Shown here in pieces: positions 12,355-22,624 of a DNA stretch of 64,000 bases. The stretch is from Tillus elongatus. Its lineage: Eukaryota; Arthropoda; Insecta; Coleoptera; Cleridae. The notes under the pieces are model-generated. The model worked only from the letters and a program-made list of their open reading frames with translations. It was not told where the DNA came from and ran no database searches. Each line of letters begins with the position of its first letter. The first letter of the stretch is position 1. The translations under genes were made by a program, and so were the position numbers. The stretch is from NCBI GenBank assembly GCA_964006375.1, contig OZ023267.1, positions 19,902,539 through 19,966,538 of the forward strand, written 5' to 3'.

Positions 12355-13114
12355 TCTGGAAGCAGCAAGCGCGGTATGGTGGTGAATTTTAATAAAAAGG
12401 TTCTTAACAGCAAATATGTGTTTTTTAAAGACAGCAGCCGTCAAATTTGGTTACCAGTATAACCTTCATAGTAGAAACAATGTGGCATGTTTCATTAAAA
12501 TAGCCTTACTGCTTGAAAATGTACAAAAATTCTCGAAAGTAAACTTAAAATGTTCCCGAAAAAACTGGTTTCTTGGCCAATTAATCTCATAGGTTAATAG
12601 CAAATTGAGCTATTCAAATTTGAAGCATTTAATGAAAACTCGCTACCGTAATGCTCTTGCTGCGTCCAGAATTTCTTCTTTTACAAACATGCATTATATT
12701 TTGGTGGAAAGTGCAAAAATGCAATAACATAAGGCGTGTTGGATTAAAAAAAAAGAAAATTTGTATCACCAACGACTTATGGGCCACCCTGTGATTTTAG
12801 AAATAATTTTTAAAATGTCGCTCAAGACATACTATAATTAATGTACCAATTCAATTTTTTTCTTATCTTGTATTATAACGGATATATTGAGCTTTATTGG
12901 ATTTTTTCGAAAATTCGCTAAAAATTATATATCATTAAAGTATAAACTTTATAGCTAAAACTACTGCCAAAGCTAAAAATAACAGACCGCTAAACCATAA
13001 ACATAACTAAAATTACCGCCAAAGCATCAGAGAAACGGTTTATTTGAAATGAATTTTTTGGAAATATTTTAGTAAAATGAAGGAAAATGACGGTTGAAGC
13101 TAAGACTTCAGGGT
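12355..13114 (+). mobile_element. composite modular element (core type A), 5-prime part
   Basis: Begins TCTGGAAGCAGCAAGCGC. The first 317 bp (12355-12671) form a MITE-like unit with inverted family termini at both ends. The following 12672-13114 belongs to the longer composite that recurs at 25826, 27612 and 54869. The element is interrupted at 13114 by the intact LINE and resumes at 18364. Confidence 0.8.
13102..13114 (+). repeat. left target-site duplication of the LINE
   Basis: AAGACTTCAGGGT, repeated at 18351-18363. The same sequence occurs once, uninterrupted, in the paralogous elements at about 28178 and, nearly, at 26465, which serve as empty sites. Confidence 0.85.
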
Positions 13115-13471
13115 GGGGTTAAGGAGTCGCGGGCCAAAGGACTCCAGGGGGCAAGCTAAGGAAGTGGAAATAACAACATAAACTCCCGATGAAGCTTTCC
13201 CCAAGACCGTCATGCGCGGTAAAAATCCGCATCCTGCACGAGGTGACCCTGCTAATAACTAAACATGACGGATCTAGACAAGGAGGTCGAACTAAACTCC
13301 CCCAATCTACGGTGTCACGTGACCCGTGCCTATGGATGGATGGCACCAGGGCGATGGTGTCGTGAACGGAACCTCTGGAGTACCAGGCAACCCTCCAGAG
13401 TAACCCGCCTTGCACCACACAGGGGGTTCTGATGGTGTGGACAGTATTTCCCCCATTCTCGTGGGAACAAC

Positions 13472-14629
13472 ATGAAGATTATAAATACATATAAAACCAA
13501 AACCAATGAGGCTCGAGGAGTGGCTCCGGCTACAGACTTGAGCCTTGAGTCTATCCCGGAAACGGAGACGAGCCAGGGTGCGGCAGCGGACTCTGGAGGT
13601 CCCACGACCGGCGTAGATACGGGGGATCAGGGGGTAGCTTCGGCCAGAGACCTGTCCCCGACACCCAAGCTGGAGGCTGGGTCCCACCGGAGGGCGGCGA
13701 GCTCCGCGGACTCCGGGGGCCCCTCCACCAGTGAGGACTCTACTGTTAGAGTAGAGGGACTGCCCCGGCAGTCCAAGCGTCTTTCCGGGGCGCAAAGAAA
13801 GAAGCTCCGGAGGGCGCAAAAAATGGCGGCCGGGACCTGGACGGTCGAGAAACCTGTAAAGGCGCAAGAGGGGAGTGCGGGTCAGAAGAGGACGCGCTCG
13901 AACTCTAGCACGCCCACTACAGACAGACGTTCCAAAAGGGCCAGGGTGCCTGTAAAGGCGCAAGAGGAGAGTGCGAGTCGGAAGACGCCACGCTCTGGCT
14001 CTAGCACGCCTACTACAGACAGACCTCCCAAAGGAACTAAGGCCGGAACACCGGCGCAGACTGGCTCTTACAGGGAGGCTGCGGAGGGCCTCGGGATGGC
14101 GGTGATTGACAGACGCCATCCTGAGGTCACGCTAGACCAGGGGAAGGCGGACCTGATCCAGGCTGCGGTGGTAGCTGCAGTGGACTCTCTTCAGGAAGGG
14201 GAGAGCCCGCCTCAGTTCCACCGGACGCGCCTGACGGGGGGCATCCTCTGGATAACCTGTGCCGGCCCGCAGTCGCGGGACTGGCTGCGGAAAACGATCG
14301 GGGGCCTCGGTCAGATTTGGGAGGGGGCGGACTTGACAGCCGTCGAGCCCAAGGAACTCCCAAAGAGACGCAAGGTCCTCGTACGGATCCCTGACACCGT
14401 CCCGCAGGAGACGGTGATCAGCAGACTTAAGATCCAGAACCCTGAACTGGGGACGCAACACTGGTCGGTTCTAAGCAGGAAGGCAGAGGAGAAAGGACAG
14501 ACGCTCGCCTTCTCGATCGACCCGACATCTTACAGAGCCCTTGAAGGAACCTCCTTCAAGGCATTCTGGGGCATGGGAAGGGTTAGCTTCCGCCCACTGG
14601 GGAAGCAATTAAGGGTTAATGGGACTTAG
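13472..14629 (+). CDS. LINE ORF1 protein (nucleic-acid-binding type)
   Basis: 385 residues. The N-terminal 200 residues are low-complexity, rich in Ser, Pro, Lys and Arg, with a 32-residue tandem duplication (about residues 128-191, unit starting VKAQE). The C-terminal part, from about residue 210, looks like the RNA-binding-type domain often labelled DUF4780 in insect mobile-element proteins (for example RRKVLVRIPDTVPQE and FSIDPTSYRAL). No clear CCHC knuckles were seen. In LINEs the ORF1 product coats the RNA and acts as a chaperone. That role is inferred from position and family. The stop codon lies 11 nt inside ORF2, in the sequence ATGGGACTTAG. The first ATG of the open frame was chosen as start. 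The true start is not otherwise supported. Confidence 0.85.
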   Translation: MKIINTYKTKTNEARGVAPATDLSLESIPETETSQGAAADSGGPTTGVDTGDQGVASARDLSPTPKLEAGSHRRAASSADSGGPSTSEDSTVRVEGLPRQSKRLSGAQRKKLRRAQKMAAGTWTVEKPVKAQEGSAGQKRTRSNSSTPTTDRRSKRARVPVKAQEESASRKTPRSGSSTPTTDRPPKGTKAGTPAQTGSYREAAEGLGMAVIDRRHPEVTLDQGKADLIQAAVVAAVDSLQEGESPPQFHRTRLTGGILWITCAGPQSRDWLRKTIGGLGQIWEGADLTAVEPKELPKRRKVLVRIPDTVPQETVISRLKIQNPELGTQHWSVLSRKAEEKGQTLAFSIDPTSYRALEGTSFKAFWGMGRVSFRPLGKQLRVNGT

Positions 14630-17600
14630 GTTCCTTCAGGTCAACCTCCAACACAGTAGGGCAGCCACGGCCGGACTACTAATGGCTCTGAGGAACACGG
14701 ATGTGGCCCTCATCCAGGAACCGTACTCCTACAAAGGAGAGATCAAGGGACTCGGCGGAGCTAATGGAAAGCTCATCTACAGCAGGTCCAGCGAGAATCC
14801 GAGGGCCTGCATTTTTGTCAGGGAAGGGATAGAGTTTCTCCCTCTAATGAATTTCTGTTCCAGGGACCTGGCAACGATCAAAATCCGATGTGGAGGAGCG
14901 GATGGGCTGAGGGACATTACTGTCGCGTCAGCCTATCTGCCAGGGGACAGCACGGACCCTCCTCCACCCAACGAATTGGAGCAGCTGATGGTGGGTAGCA
15001 GAGCAGGTGGATGGCAGACCATCATCGGCATGGATGCGAATGCGCACCATGAGTTGTGGGGTAGCTCGGACACAAACTCTAGGGGTGAGGCACTTCTACA
15101 ATTCTTTATGAAATTTAATTTAGACATATTGAATAGAGGTAATAAACCGACATTCGTCACAACACGGCGTGAGGAAGTTTTAGACCTAACAGTTTCCACC
15201 CAGTTTCTGGGTGACTTTGTTAAAAGCTGGGCTGTGTCTGGGGAAGTGAGTAGCTCAGACCACAGATACATCCGGTTTGAAATCGCCAAAGTCGAAAGAG
15301 AAACGGTATGGTACCGGGACCCCCGCAAGGCGGACTGGGAAGCCTACAGGGCAGACCTAGCTGTGGAACTGCGGGGGGTTGAGAGGGCCATAAGGGATTC
15401 AATAGACCTCGAGATTGCAGCAGTCCAATTGCGAGACGCAATTACCTCGGCCTATAACGCCAACTGCCCCCTGAAAATGAGGGTGTCCACCAGGAACGTC
15501 CCATGGTGGAACGAGGACCTCAGGCAAAGGAGGACGCAGGTTCGTAAGCTGTTTAACGCGGCCAAAAGGTCGGGAGCATGGGATGAATATAGACAGGCCC
15601 TATCGACCTATAACAAAAGACTGAGGGACGCCAAGAAGGAGTCGTGGAGGAGGCACTGCGAAGAAGTGGAAAACACGTCCGAGAGTGCTCGACTACACAA
15701 GATCCTGTCTAAGGGCCCTCAGACTAACATAGGCTCCCTTAGAACACCCACGGGAGGCTTTACAAGCTCGGGGGAGGAAACTATGGAAATTTTACTCCAG
15801 ACGCACTTCCCCGGCTGTAACATAATAAACCAATCACCTCCGGACTGGGAACACTCAGAAATAGAGGCGCCTTATAGGCGGGCATCTAGAGTAGACTGGA
15901 CAGTCGCTAAAGAGGTGGTTACCTGGAGCAAAATCAGATGGGCCATTAACAGCTTTAAGCCATACAAATCGCCGGGATTTGATGGAATAATGCCCATCAT
16001 GCTCCAACAGGGGATAGATATACTGGCGCCGGTGCTTACCCTCATTATGAGGGCCAGCCTGGCTCTGGGGTACATTCCGAGGGCATGGAGACTGGCCAGG
16101 GTTGTATTTATTCCTAAACCTGGGCGTCCAACAGACCAGGCAAAGTCCCTGAGGCCAATAAGTCTCATGTCCTTCTTGCTGAAAACAGTGGAAAAACTGC
16201 TCGACCGGCACATTAGGGGCGGTGTACTGGAAGCATATCCTCTACACTGCGGACAATATGCATACAGAGCAGGATTCTCAACAGAAAACGCACTGCACCA
16301 ACTGGTGCTGAAACTGGAGAATACGCTGGAGAACAAGGAGGTGGCGCTGGGGGCCTTCCTAGACATAGAGGGGGCCTTTAGCAACACCTCGTTCGGATCG
16401 GTTCTGGCAGCTGCCCGGGAGCGTGGAATAGAGGAGACCTGCTGCAGGTGGATCGGTTCCATGCTCAGGGACAGGGCGGTGTTCACCTCACTCGCGGGAG
16501 GGACTCTGCTGGCGGGGGTCGCGGCGGGGTGTCCGCAGGGGAGCGTTCTGTCTCCCTTGCTCTGGTGTCTAGTCGTGGACGGCCTGCTGGGGAGGCTCTC
16601 GGGAGGGGGGTATGAGGTACAGGGCTATGCGGACGACATTGTCATCATAGTCCGAGGAAAGGTCACACAGGCAGTGTGGGAGCGTATGCAGACTGCACTG
16701 AAAGTGGTGGAAGGGTGGACGGTTGATCAAGGGCTCGGGGTGAGCCCCGAGAAAGCAACCGTCGTGCCGTTTACGAGGAGGAGGAAGTGTGAAAGCCACA
16801 GAACTCTCACTCTATACGGTAGGAGCGTTCCAATGGCCAGGGAGGTAAAATATCTTGGGGTCGTATTGGACTCTAAGCTAACCTGGAATGGTCACATTGG
16901 AAAAATACTGCGTAAGGCAGTCATGACCTTAGCCGTCACTAGGCGGCTATATGGAAAAACGTGGGGACTAAGACCTAGTATGGCCCACTGGCTGTACACA
17001 AGGGTGGTCAGACCATCGTTAACATATGCGGCACTGGTCTGGTGGCCTAAGGTGACACAATCCAGTGCCAAACAAAAACTAGGCAAGATCCAAAGGATGG
17101 CTTGCCTAGGCATCACAGGGGCCATGTCTTCAACCCCAACAGCCGCCATGGAGGTGTTGCTGGATCTACCCCCCCTACACTTCGTTATTATGGGAGAGGC
17201 CAGGCTAGGACTATACAGACTAGCCTGCAATGGTAGACTGAAGATCAACCCAGGCTTCAGGGGCCACTGCAAAATTCAGGAGATCGTGAAGGAACCCATG
17301 CTTGAAATGAGGTCAGACTTCGCGAGCCCGCGAATGTGCATGGAAAACAACTTCACAGTGGAAATCCCTGATCGCGGGGCATGGCGGGAGGAGACACCGG
17401 GCATACCACGGGACGCGCTCGTCTGGTTCACGGACGGATCTGGCGGGGAGCGTGGGACGGGGGCAGGTGTTTACTCGGAAGGACCGAGGGTAAGTCACAG
17501 TATTTCCCTCGGAGCCCATGCAACGGTGTTTCAGGCCGAGATGTACGCCATCCTGCACTGTGTGCGGGAGAACAAGAGGAGGGGCTACACCAACAAGCGG

Positions 17601-18263
17601 ATCCTCATAGCCACAGACAGCCAGGCAGCCCTTAAGGCACTAAGTAGCCCACGGGTAAATTCCTGGCTGGTGAGTGAGTGCCGAGACGAGACGAGCGACC
17701 TGGCTGGGCAGAATGAGGTGACCCTCATCTGGGTGCCGGGTCACTCGCGGGTCAAAGGCAATGAAGAAGCTGACAGTCTCGCAAAGAGGGGGTCAGCAGA
17801 ACCATTTATGGGACCAGAACCGGCTCTGGGCGTGTCAAAGAGCACTGCCAGGGGAGCCATTAAGTCCTGGGTCAGAAACCAACACAAGGTGTACTGGGCG
17901 GACTGTCCAGGGCTCAGACATGGGAAGTCAATAATTGACGGACCCAGTTCAAAGAGAGCTGTGGAGCTGCTAAACCTTAGCAGAGGACAGCTCAGAAACA
18001 CAACAGGTCTCTTGACGGGACACATGGCCGTCAAGAAACACCTACATAAAATGGGGCAGTTCGAAGGGGACCTCGCATGCAGACTCTGCGGCGAGGGGGA
18101 GGAATCAGCCCAGCACATCTTGTGCGAGTGTATAGCTCTGGACCGGAAAAGACAACTGATCTACGGTCACTCTAGACCGGAGACAGAGCAATATAAAACT
18201 TCACCCTACCAATCGCTGTGCAGACTAGTTCAAGGCACAGTGATTTTGGAATGGGTGGAGTAA
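14619..18263 (+). CDS. LINE ORF2 polyprotein: endonuclease, reverse transcriptase, RNase H
   Basis: 1214 residues with no internal stop. The apurinic-type endonuclease covers about residues 1-230 (LQVNLQHSR, IQEPYSYKG, GMDANAHHELWG at about 137, SSDHRYIRF). The reverse transcriptase spans about 440-760, with motif A FLDIEGAF, motif B CPQGSVLSPLL, catalytic YADD at about 670-673 and thumb VKYLGVVLDSKLTW. RNase H is at about 930-1065 with FTDGSG, AEMYAI, TDSQAAL and WVPGHSRVKGNEEADSLA, so the acidic active-site residues are present. A Cys/His cluster starting CRLCGEGEESAQHILCEC is at about 1152. It starts inside the end of ORF1 in the +1 frame, so translation probably uses reinitiation or frameshifting. 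It nicks the target and copies the element RNA there. Confidence 0.95.
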   Translation: MGLRFLQVNLQHSRAATAGLLMALRNTDVALIQEPYSYKGEIKGLGGANGKLIYSRSSENPRACIFVREGIEFLPLMNFCSRDLATIKIRCGGADGLRDITVASAYLPGDSTDPPPPNELEQLMVGSRAGGWQTIIGMDANAHHELWGSSDTNSRGEALLQFFMKFNLDILNRGNKPTFVTTRREEVLDLTVSTQFLGDFVKSWAVSGEVSSSDHRYIRFEIAKVERETVWYRDPRKADWEAYRADLAVELRGVERAIRDSIDLEIAAVQLRDAITSAYNANCPLKMRVSTRNVPWWNEDLRQRRTQVRKLFNAAKRSGAWDEYRQALSTYNKRLRDAKKESWRRHCEEVENTSESARLHKILSKGPQTNIGSLRTPTGGFTSSGEETMEILLQTHFPGCNIINQSPPDWEHSEIEAPYRRASRVDWTVAKEVVTWSKIRWAINSFKPYKSPGFDGIMPIMLQQGIDILAPVLTLIMRASLALGYIPRAWRLARVVFIPKPGRPTDQAKSLRPISLMSFLLKTVEKLLDRHIRGGVLEAYPLHCGQYAYRAGFSTENALHQLVLKLENTLENKEVALGAFLDIEGAFSNTSFGSVLAAARERGIEETCCRWIGSMLRDRAVFTSLAGGTLLAGVAAGCPQGSVLSPLLWCLVVDGLLGRLSGGGYEVQGYADDIVIIVRGKVTQAVWERMQTALKVVEGWTVDQGLGVSPEKATVVPFTRRRKCESHRTLTLYGRSVPMAREVKYLGVVLDSKLTWNGHIGKILRKAVMTLAVTRRLYGKTWGLRPSMAHWLYTRVVRPSLTYAALVWWPKVTQSSAKQKLGKIQRMACLGITGAMSSTPTAAMEVLLDLPPLHFVIMGEARLGLYRLACNGRLKINPGFRGHCKIQEIVKEPMLEMRSDFASPRMCMENNFTVEIPDRGAWREETPGIPRDALVWFTDGSGGERGTGAGVYSEGPRVSHSISLGAHATVFQAEMYAILHCVRENKRRGYTNKRILIATDSQAALKALSSPRVNSWLVSECRDETSDLAGQNEVTLIWVPGHSRVKGNEEADSLAKRGSAEPFMGPEPALGVSKSTARGAIKSWVRNQHKVYWADCPGLRHGKSIIDGPSSKRAVELLNLSRGQLRNTTGLLTGHMAVKKHLHKMGQFEGDLACRLCGEGEESAQHILCECIALDRKRQLIYGHSRPETEQYKTSPYQSLCRLVQGTVILEWVE

Positions 18264-18350
18264 GACTAGGGGTATGCACAATCAACCAAGGGTTGCGGTG
18301 CTATCGGGGCGGCAAGGCCGCGGACGAGCCCTGAGGGAACAAAAAAAAAA
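18264..18350 (+). other. LINE 3-prime UTR and poly(A)
   Basis: 87 bp after the ORF2 stop, including GGGGCGGCAAGGCCGCGGAC and CCTGAGGGAAC, then 12 or so A residues. The same 3-prime end, truncated and reversed, occurs at 59083-59165. This confirms the boundary of the family. Confidence 0.85.
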
Positions 18351-18363
18351 AAGACTTCAGGGT
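18351..18363 (+). repeat. right target-site duplication of the LINE
   Basis: AAGACTTCAGGGT directly after the A-tract. The host element continues with TTGTAAAACATTC as in its uninterrupted relatives. Confidence 0.85.
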
Positions 18364-18775
18364 TTGTAAAACATTCTTCTTGCGACATTTTCTTTACATA
18401 ACCCGTATTTTCTTTACATAACCCGTATTAGTTTCACGTTCTGTGCTGAAATGTTACCAAATTTGACATTTTTAATCTCGACGTTTTGAGGAAAACCCAT
18501 TTTTTTAAATGCCAAAAACGTTTCTGTCTTTTAACTTACAGAGCTAAATTTTGGCACATAATCTACTTTTAATACTATAAATACGCATACCAAATTTTGT
18601 TGCCCTTCCTTTGTTATTTCCGGGAATTTTCCGAAAGAAAACACAACATTTTTCGGGAAAAACCGGGCCGACTTTCTGGCTAACAAACTATCCAAGCCAC
18701 TTGCAAAAGGAAGGTACTCACAAAATTTGATCAAAATCGGCCCATTATTTTTTGAGTTATCGGTGTGATACATAC

Positions 18776-18787
<12 letters not shown>
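18364..18787 (+). mobile_element. composite modular element, continuation up to the (AT)n core
   Basis: Resumes the element opened at 13114. It carries the leader block (GCTAACAAACTATCC, AAAATCGGCCCATTATTTT, GAGTTATCGGTGTGATACA) and leads into a TA array. Two copies of TTTACATAACCCGTATT at about 18392-18430 are a small local duplication. Confidence 0.8.

Positions 18788-18854
<67 letters not shown>
18788..18854. repeat. (AT)n microsatellite 6
   Basis: TA array, left part of the core interrupted by the 18855-20031 element. It is preceded by a short (CATA)n stretch. Confidence 0.95.
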
Positions 18855-18857
<3 letters not shown>

Positions 18858-20027
18858 GGTGGTCCTCCGGGAGGTCCCGCAATCGATTGCGGGTAAACTA
18901 TCAATAGGAAAAACCTAAAAATTGAATATTACACTAAAGTCGTTGGGGGCCACAGGTTAAAAATATTTTCAAGATGGCGGCACTTCCGGTTATACCGGAA
19001 GTAGATGTCGATTCACTTATTTTAAATGGAACACCCTATATACGACGGTTCGAGACTCCCCGGCGGCGGATGATTTTTCAAATCACTGTCGTCGTTGAGA
19101 TCGAGCTCAAGGTGGAGGGTAGGTTAGTTTAGATGAGCAAAAAGGGCCAGCAATGGCCTAATTGCCAGTAAGCATCTTACCTTTACCTTTTTACTGTTTA
19201 TCTGGATATCTATCAGCAAATGTATCACACGTTCGCGAAATTACTTTATTACATTCTCCATAAATAGTAAATAAATTTAAATAATCTTCGTATGTGTAAT
19301 TTAACCGTGCTATTATTAGCTAGTTAATCAACAAACTGTCAAAGTTTCCATAGAAATACACTCGGCAATTTATTTTCCATGGCTAACCCTTATGGTAGGA
19401 TATTTATCAAAATATCAGGCTTTGAAATGAGTTTTTTCAAAATAAAATGAAAACGATTTGATTTAGGTATAGGTAATTACATACAAAGTATCAGTGATTT
19501 TTGAACTTAACACTATAGTGTTATAAAAAAAGGGGGTTCCAATTTGAAAATCGCGGGATTTTTGCAATTTCTCATTGCAAATTTCAAGAATTTTTTTTGG
19601 ACACTCTGTATACTCTATCATTCGCCTCGATGTGGAAATAGATGAAGTAAAATATCTTTCAAGATAATTCTAAAAATCGTAACGAAATATGTTCTTATTA
19701 TAAAAATATCAGTATCTTTATGACTGGCCATAAATGTCAAATTTTATCTTAAAGTCTAAATATCTTCTGGACGGTTGATGACAGGTATATAACATTATTT
19801 ACAAAAAGTGTTCAGAATTTATTGCGAAATCCGAAACTGCAATAAAATATAGGGTGTTCTATTTAAAATAAGTGAATCGACATCTACTTCGGGTATAACC
19901 GGAAGTGCCGCCATCTTGAAAATATTTTTAGCCTGTGGCCCCCAACGACTTTAGTGTATTGTCCAATTTTCAGGTTTTTCCTATTGATAGTTTTCCCGCA
20001 ATCGATCGCGGGACCTCCCGGAGGACC

Positions 20028-20031
<4 letters not shown>
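18855..20031. mobile_element. TIR DNA transposon, 1.18 kb, non-autonomous
   Basis: Inverted repeats of about 185 bp (18855-19041 and 19845-20031), nearly identical. They begin CAGGGTGGTCCTCCGGGAGG and contain the palindromic block CTTCCGGTTATACCGGAAG. The middle 800 bp has no recognisable coding region. Inserted in TA repeats, consistent with a TA target as in Tc1/mariner-type elements, although the array itself hides any TSD. Terminal blocks resemble the relic at 808-1278. Confidence 0.85.

Positions 20032-20114
<83 letters not shown>
20032..20114. repeat. (AT)n microsatellite 7
   Basis: Right part of the interrupted TA core. Confidence 0.95.
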
Positions 20115-20116
<2 letters not shown>

Positions 20117-20225
20117 AAACTGACCCTGGATATGGGTTCTAGGGTCCTAGCTTGCGGTCATTTGAAGATTTTTTTTCAAAATTTAAAAGTCGTAATCGCC
20201 GCATTAGTGAATTTAAAAAAATTTT
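20115..20225 (+). mobile_element. trailer end of the composite element opened at 12355
   Basis: Reads ATTGAAACTGACCCTGGATA, then GGGTCCTAGCTTGCGGTCAT, and ends near TTTTTTACTAAAAAC. With 12355-13114 and 18364-18787 it makes one element of about 1.4 kb, excluding the two insertions. Confidence 0.75.
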
Positions 20226-22173
20226 TTACTAAAAACTGGTAGCTTTTCTGAGGAAACTGTAAGTCTGGCAACAACACTAGCGTGAAAAGAGAATTTACCG
20301 TATTTTAAAACTTTTCTGCAAAATTTCGGCAAGGCTCAAAACAACAGTTAAAACAATGAAATTGTTTCAAACTTTAGGGACATATTGTATATCTAAGTGT
20401 GTTTATATTTCTGTAATAATTTACCGCCTGTGGTAGTTTTTTATTTATAGCATGATACAATAAAAATTGGCGGGAGTAGATGGAAGCACAAGAAGAGTCA
20501 GCATATTTCTGGAGTCCCCTGTCGGAGAGCAGTGTTCTCCGGCCATGTCGTTTACCCGCCACCCTTCCACATTCTACAAGTCGTCGTCCTTGTCACGAGT
20601 CGTGGGAATGCCGCTCCCACAACACACATTCTGCAGACATACGATAGATAATACAATCAGCTGTTAGTGGATTCCTCTTCTTATATATCTTCGCCTCGCT
20701 CTCTCGCTGCCTCATTTCACTAATCATTGTCATTCATAACTTCATTAGAGGCTTTGAGCTATTCCTGGCAAACCAATCGACCACGACCACCTTCGTTGCA
20801 GTTATATATTAATTAATGCCTACATATGTTTCAATTAATTGGTTTATTTGGCGACTTTGTAACGCAATTACTGTGTTTTTATGTGTCGTTTCGCTTCAGT
20901 GGATAATCTCCAGGTAATTTTACACCGTGAAGAACTAGCGTATAATGCCAGGCAACTATGTGGACAGTCGATTAATTTAACACCTCTTAAGTTCATCGAA
21001 ACGTTTTCTGTAATATTTCAATGAGTTAATTAATTTGGACACTTGGACTAAGATTTACACGTAGCGGTGGATAAGTTTCCTTTTGTTTTCTTTTGATTAA
21101 ATATAAAGAAAAATGGTTAGAAACTTTATACTTAATCAATAAGAGACAAAGTCGTTTCATGCCTAAACAATGCCTGACGCTTCTGGTCTGTAACAAAAAT
21201 TGTAGGTCGAAATATCTACAAAGCGTATTGCCTAATTTTACCAATTCCTCTATCATAAAAAAATTGATTAGCGTATTCACTTTTAATTCTACGCTTGATT
21301 GGCAACTGTTCGTTTTACTTCTCTTAATCAGTGAATATAGGTTAAAAATATCTGCCTTTTCTGTCAATATTGTCTCCGCTTGCGACGTTCAATCGACAAA
21401 ATCAGGTTCACGAAAAAGCTTAGGCTTTAGTGTCAATTTACCCAAATCCTTGATTTCCTGACCGAATCTAGTAAAAAAATCATCCAACCGTTGTAGCTCC
21501 TGGAGAAGGTATAGTTCAAAAACGATTCATTTTCTATAATTTAAATCTTAACTGTCTAGCTAATTCATAACTTTGCATTATATTCTGCAAACAACCAGAA
21601 TGATTATCTCTGGAACTCCTGAAATCAACAATCATTTGGTGCGAAATAACTTGAGAAACAGACTATAAGAGAAGAGTAGATAAAGAACTTAAAATTTTGT
21701 GTTTACCGAAATATTTCCAACTGCCTGTTGTTATCAGCCTTATCTTTATCAGCATACTTCTTATATCCTTACTTGCAAATTTGTTATCTGATAGGAATGA
21801 ATGGTTTTAAAAATTAATACACTGGATAAAAGGAACTTGGAAAACATAGGTTGAAATTACCTGCAGCAGTTGCTAGATCTTATCAAGTTTCTTGTTATTT
21901 CTACTGTAAGCGTTGTACAATATACCACTTTAGTGAGAATTATTAAATTCATCACAAGGCGCCATCTTTAAGTCAGTGTAAGTTGGTTCCTTATATATTG
22001 AAAAGTCAAATGCATTATTTTCTTTACCCAAAACGTCATTGTGTGAAATCTTTCCGACGGAGGTATGGACTAAGGTCCGGTACTCCAGGGAGCGGAGATT
22101 TAGTGAGTAGGAGTCTCACAGTATCTTAAAATACCCACGCACCACGTTGTAGTGAATGAGGTCTTCCTCCCGT

Positions 22174-22179
<6 letters not shown>
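20226..22179. other. no gene recognised
   Basis: About 2 kb of AT-rich DNA. The longest frames are 21026-21367 (minus, 113 aa) and 21093-21461 (plus, 122 aa). They overlap on opposite strands and have no motif I know. The region reads like unique or very old sequence and could contain host regulatory DNA, but nothing supports that directly. Confidence 0.45.

Positions 22180-22260
<81 letters not shown>
22180..22260. repeat. (AT)n microsatellite 8
   Basis: TA array directly abutting a Penelope-like RT fragment. Confidence 0.95.
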
Positions 22261-22263
<3 letters not shown>

Positions 22264-22545
22264 CTAACTTTCTAATCGTTAAGTCTAAAAAATTCATACA
22301 ACTCTTGGCTTCTTCTTCTAAAGTAAACTTAATATTTGTGTAAAAGTTATTAATAAAATTAAAAAATTCATTTAGTTCTGTATGACTACCTTGAAAATAT
22401 GCTAAAATATCTTCTACGTATCTGTGCCAAAAGACAATATTATGCGAAAGTTCTGATGTTAAAATTTGGTTTTCTAAGTTTCCATAACTATGTTGGCTAA
22501 TAAAGGTGACAACGGACTACCCATAGGTAGGCCTTCATTTTGCAT
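22261..22545 (-). pseudogene. Penelope-like element reverse transcriptase fragment
   Basis: Minus strand from about 22541 reads NEGLPMGSPLSPLLANIVME. After a one-base shift it continues NLENQILTSELSHNIVFWH, RYVEDILAYFQGS and INFLDL-like FLDLTIRKL, ending at the TA array. These are RT motifs of the Penelope group (GLPMGSPLSPLLAN; RYVDDI with D to E at the first catalytic Asp; FLDL). About 95 codons remain. No GIY-YIG domain follows because the array truncates it. Confidence 0.8.
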
Positions 22546-22624
22546 ATAAATTTAAAGTAGTTTTGTTTTATACACTCGTTAAAAAGATTCATTATTTTTT
22601 GCTTTTTATGACATTTACCTTCTG

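Larger units (their letters stand above)
13115..18350 (+). mobile_element. full-length RNase H-bearing LINE (LOA/I-type)
   Basis: A 5.24-kb non-LTR retrotransposon with about 357 bp of 5-prime UTR, two long intact ORFs overlapping by 11 nt, a short 3-prime UTR, an A-tract (about 12 A) and a 13-bp TSD. GC content is clearly higher than in the surroundings. EN, RT, RNase H and a C-terminal Cys/His cluster place it in the LOA/I part of the Jockey superfamily. Clade choice is an inference from motif style, not from a tree. Intact ORFs and clean ends suggest recent insertion. Confidence 0.92.

Noticed and set aside
13307..14461. Long minus-strand frames opposite LINE ORF1 (for example 270 codons at 13307-14119)
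   Set aside because: Shadows of a GC-rich coding strand. They have no motifs, while the plus strand has a coherent ORF1-ORF2 pair.
15872..16486. 204-codon minus frame opposite LINE ORF2
   Set aside because: Lies across the RT domain in antisense with no recognisable features.
20374..21461. Overlapping frames on both strands as a possible host gene
   Set aside because: Composition and lengths are as expected by chance in this sequence, and no domain was recognised.
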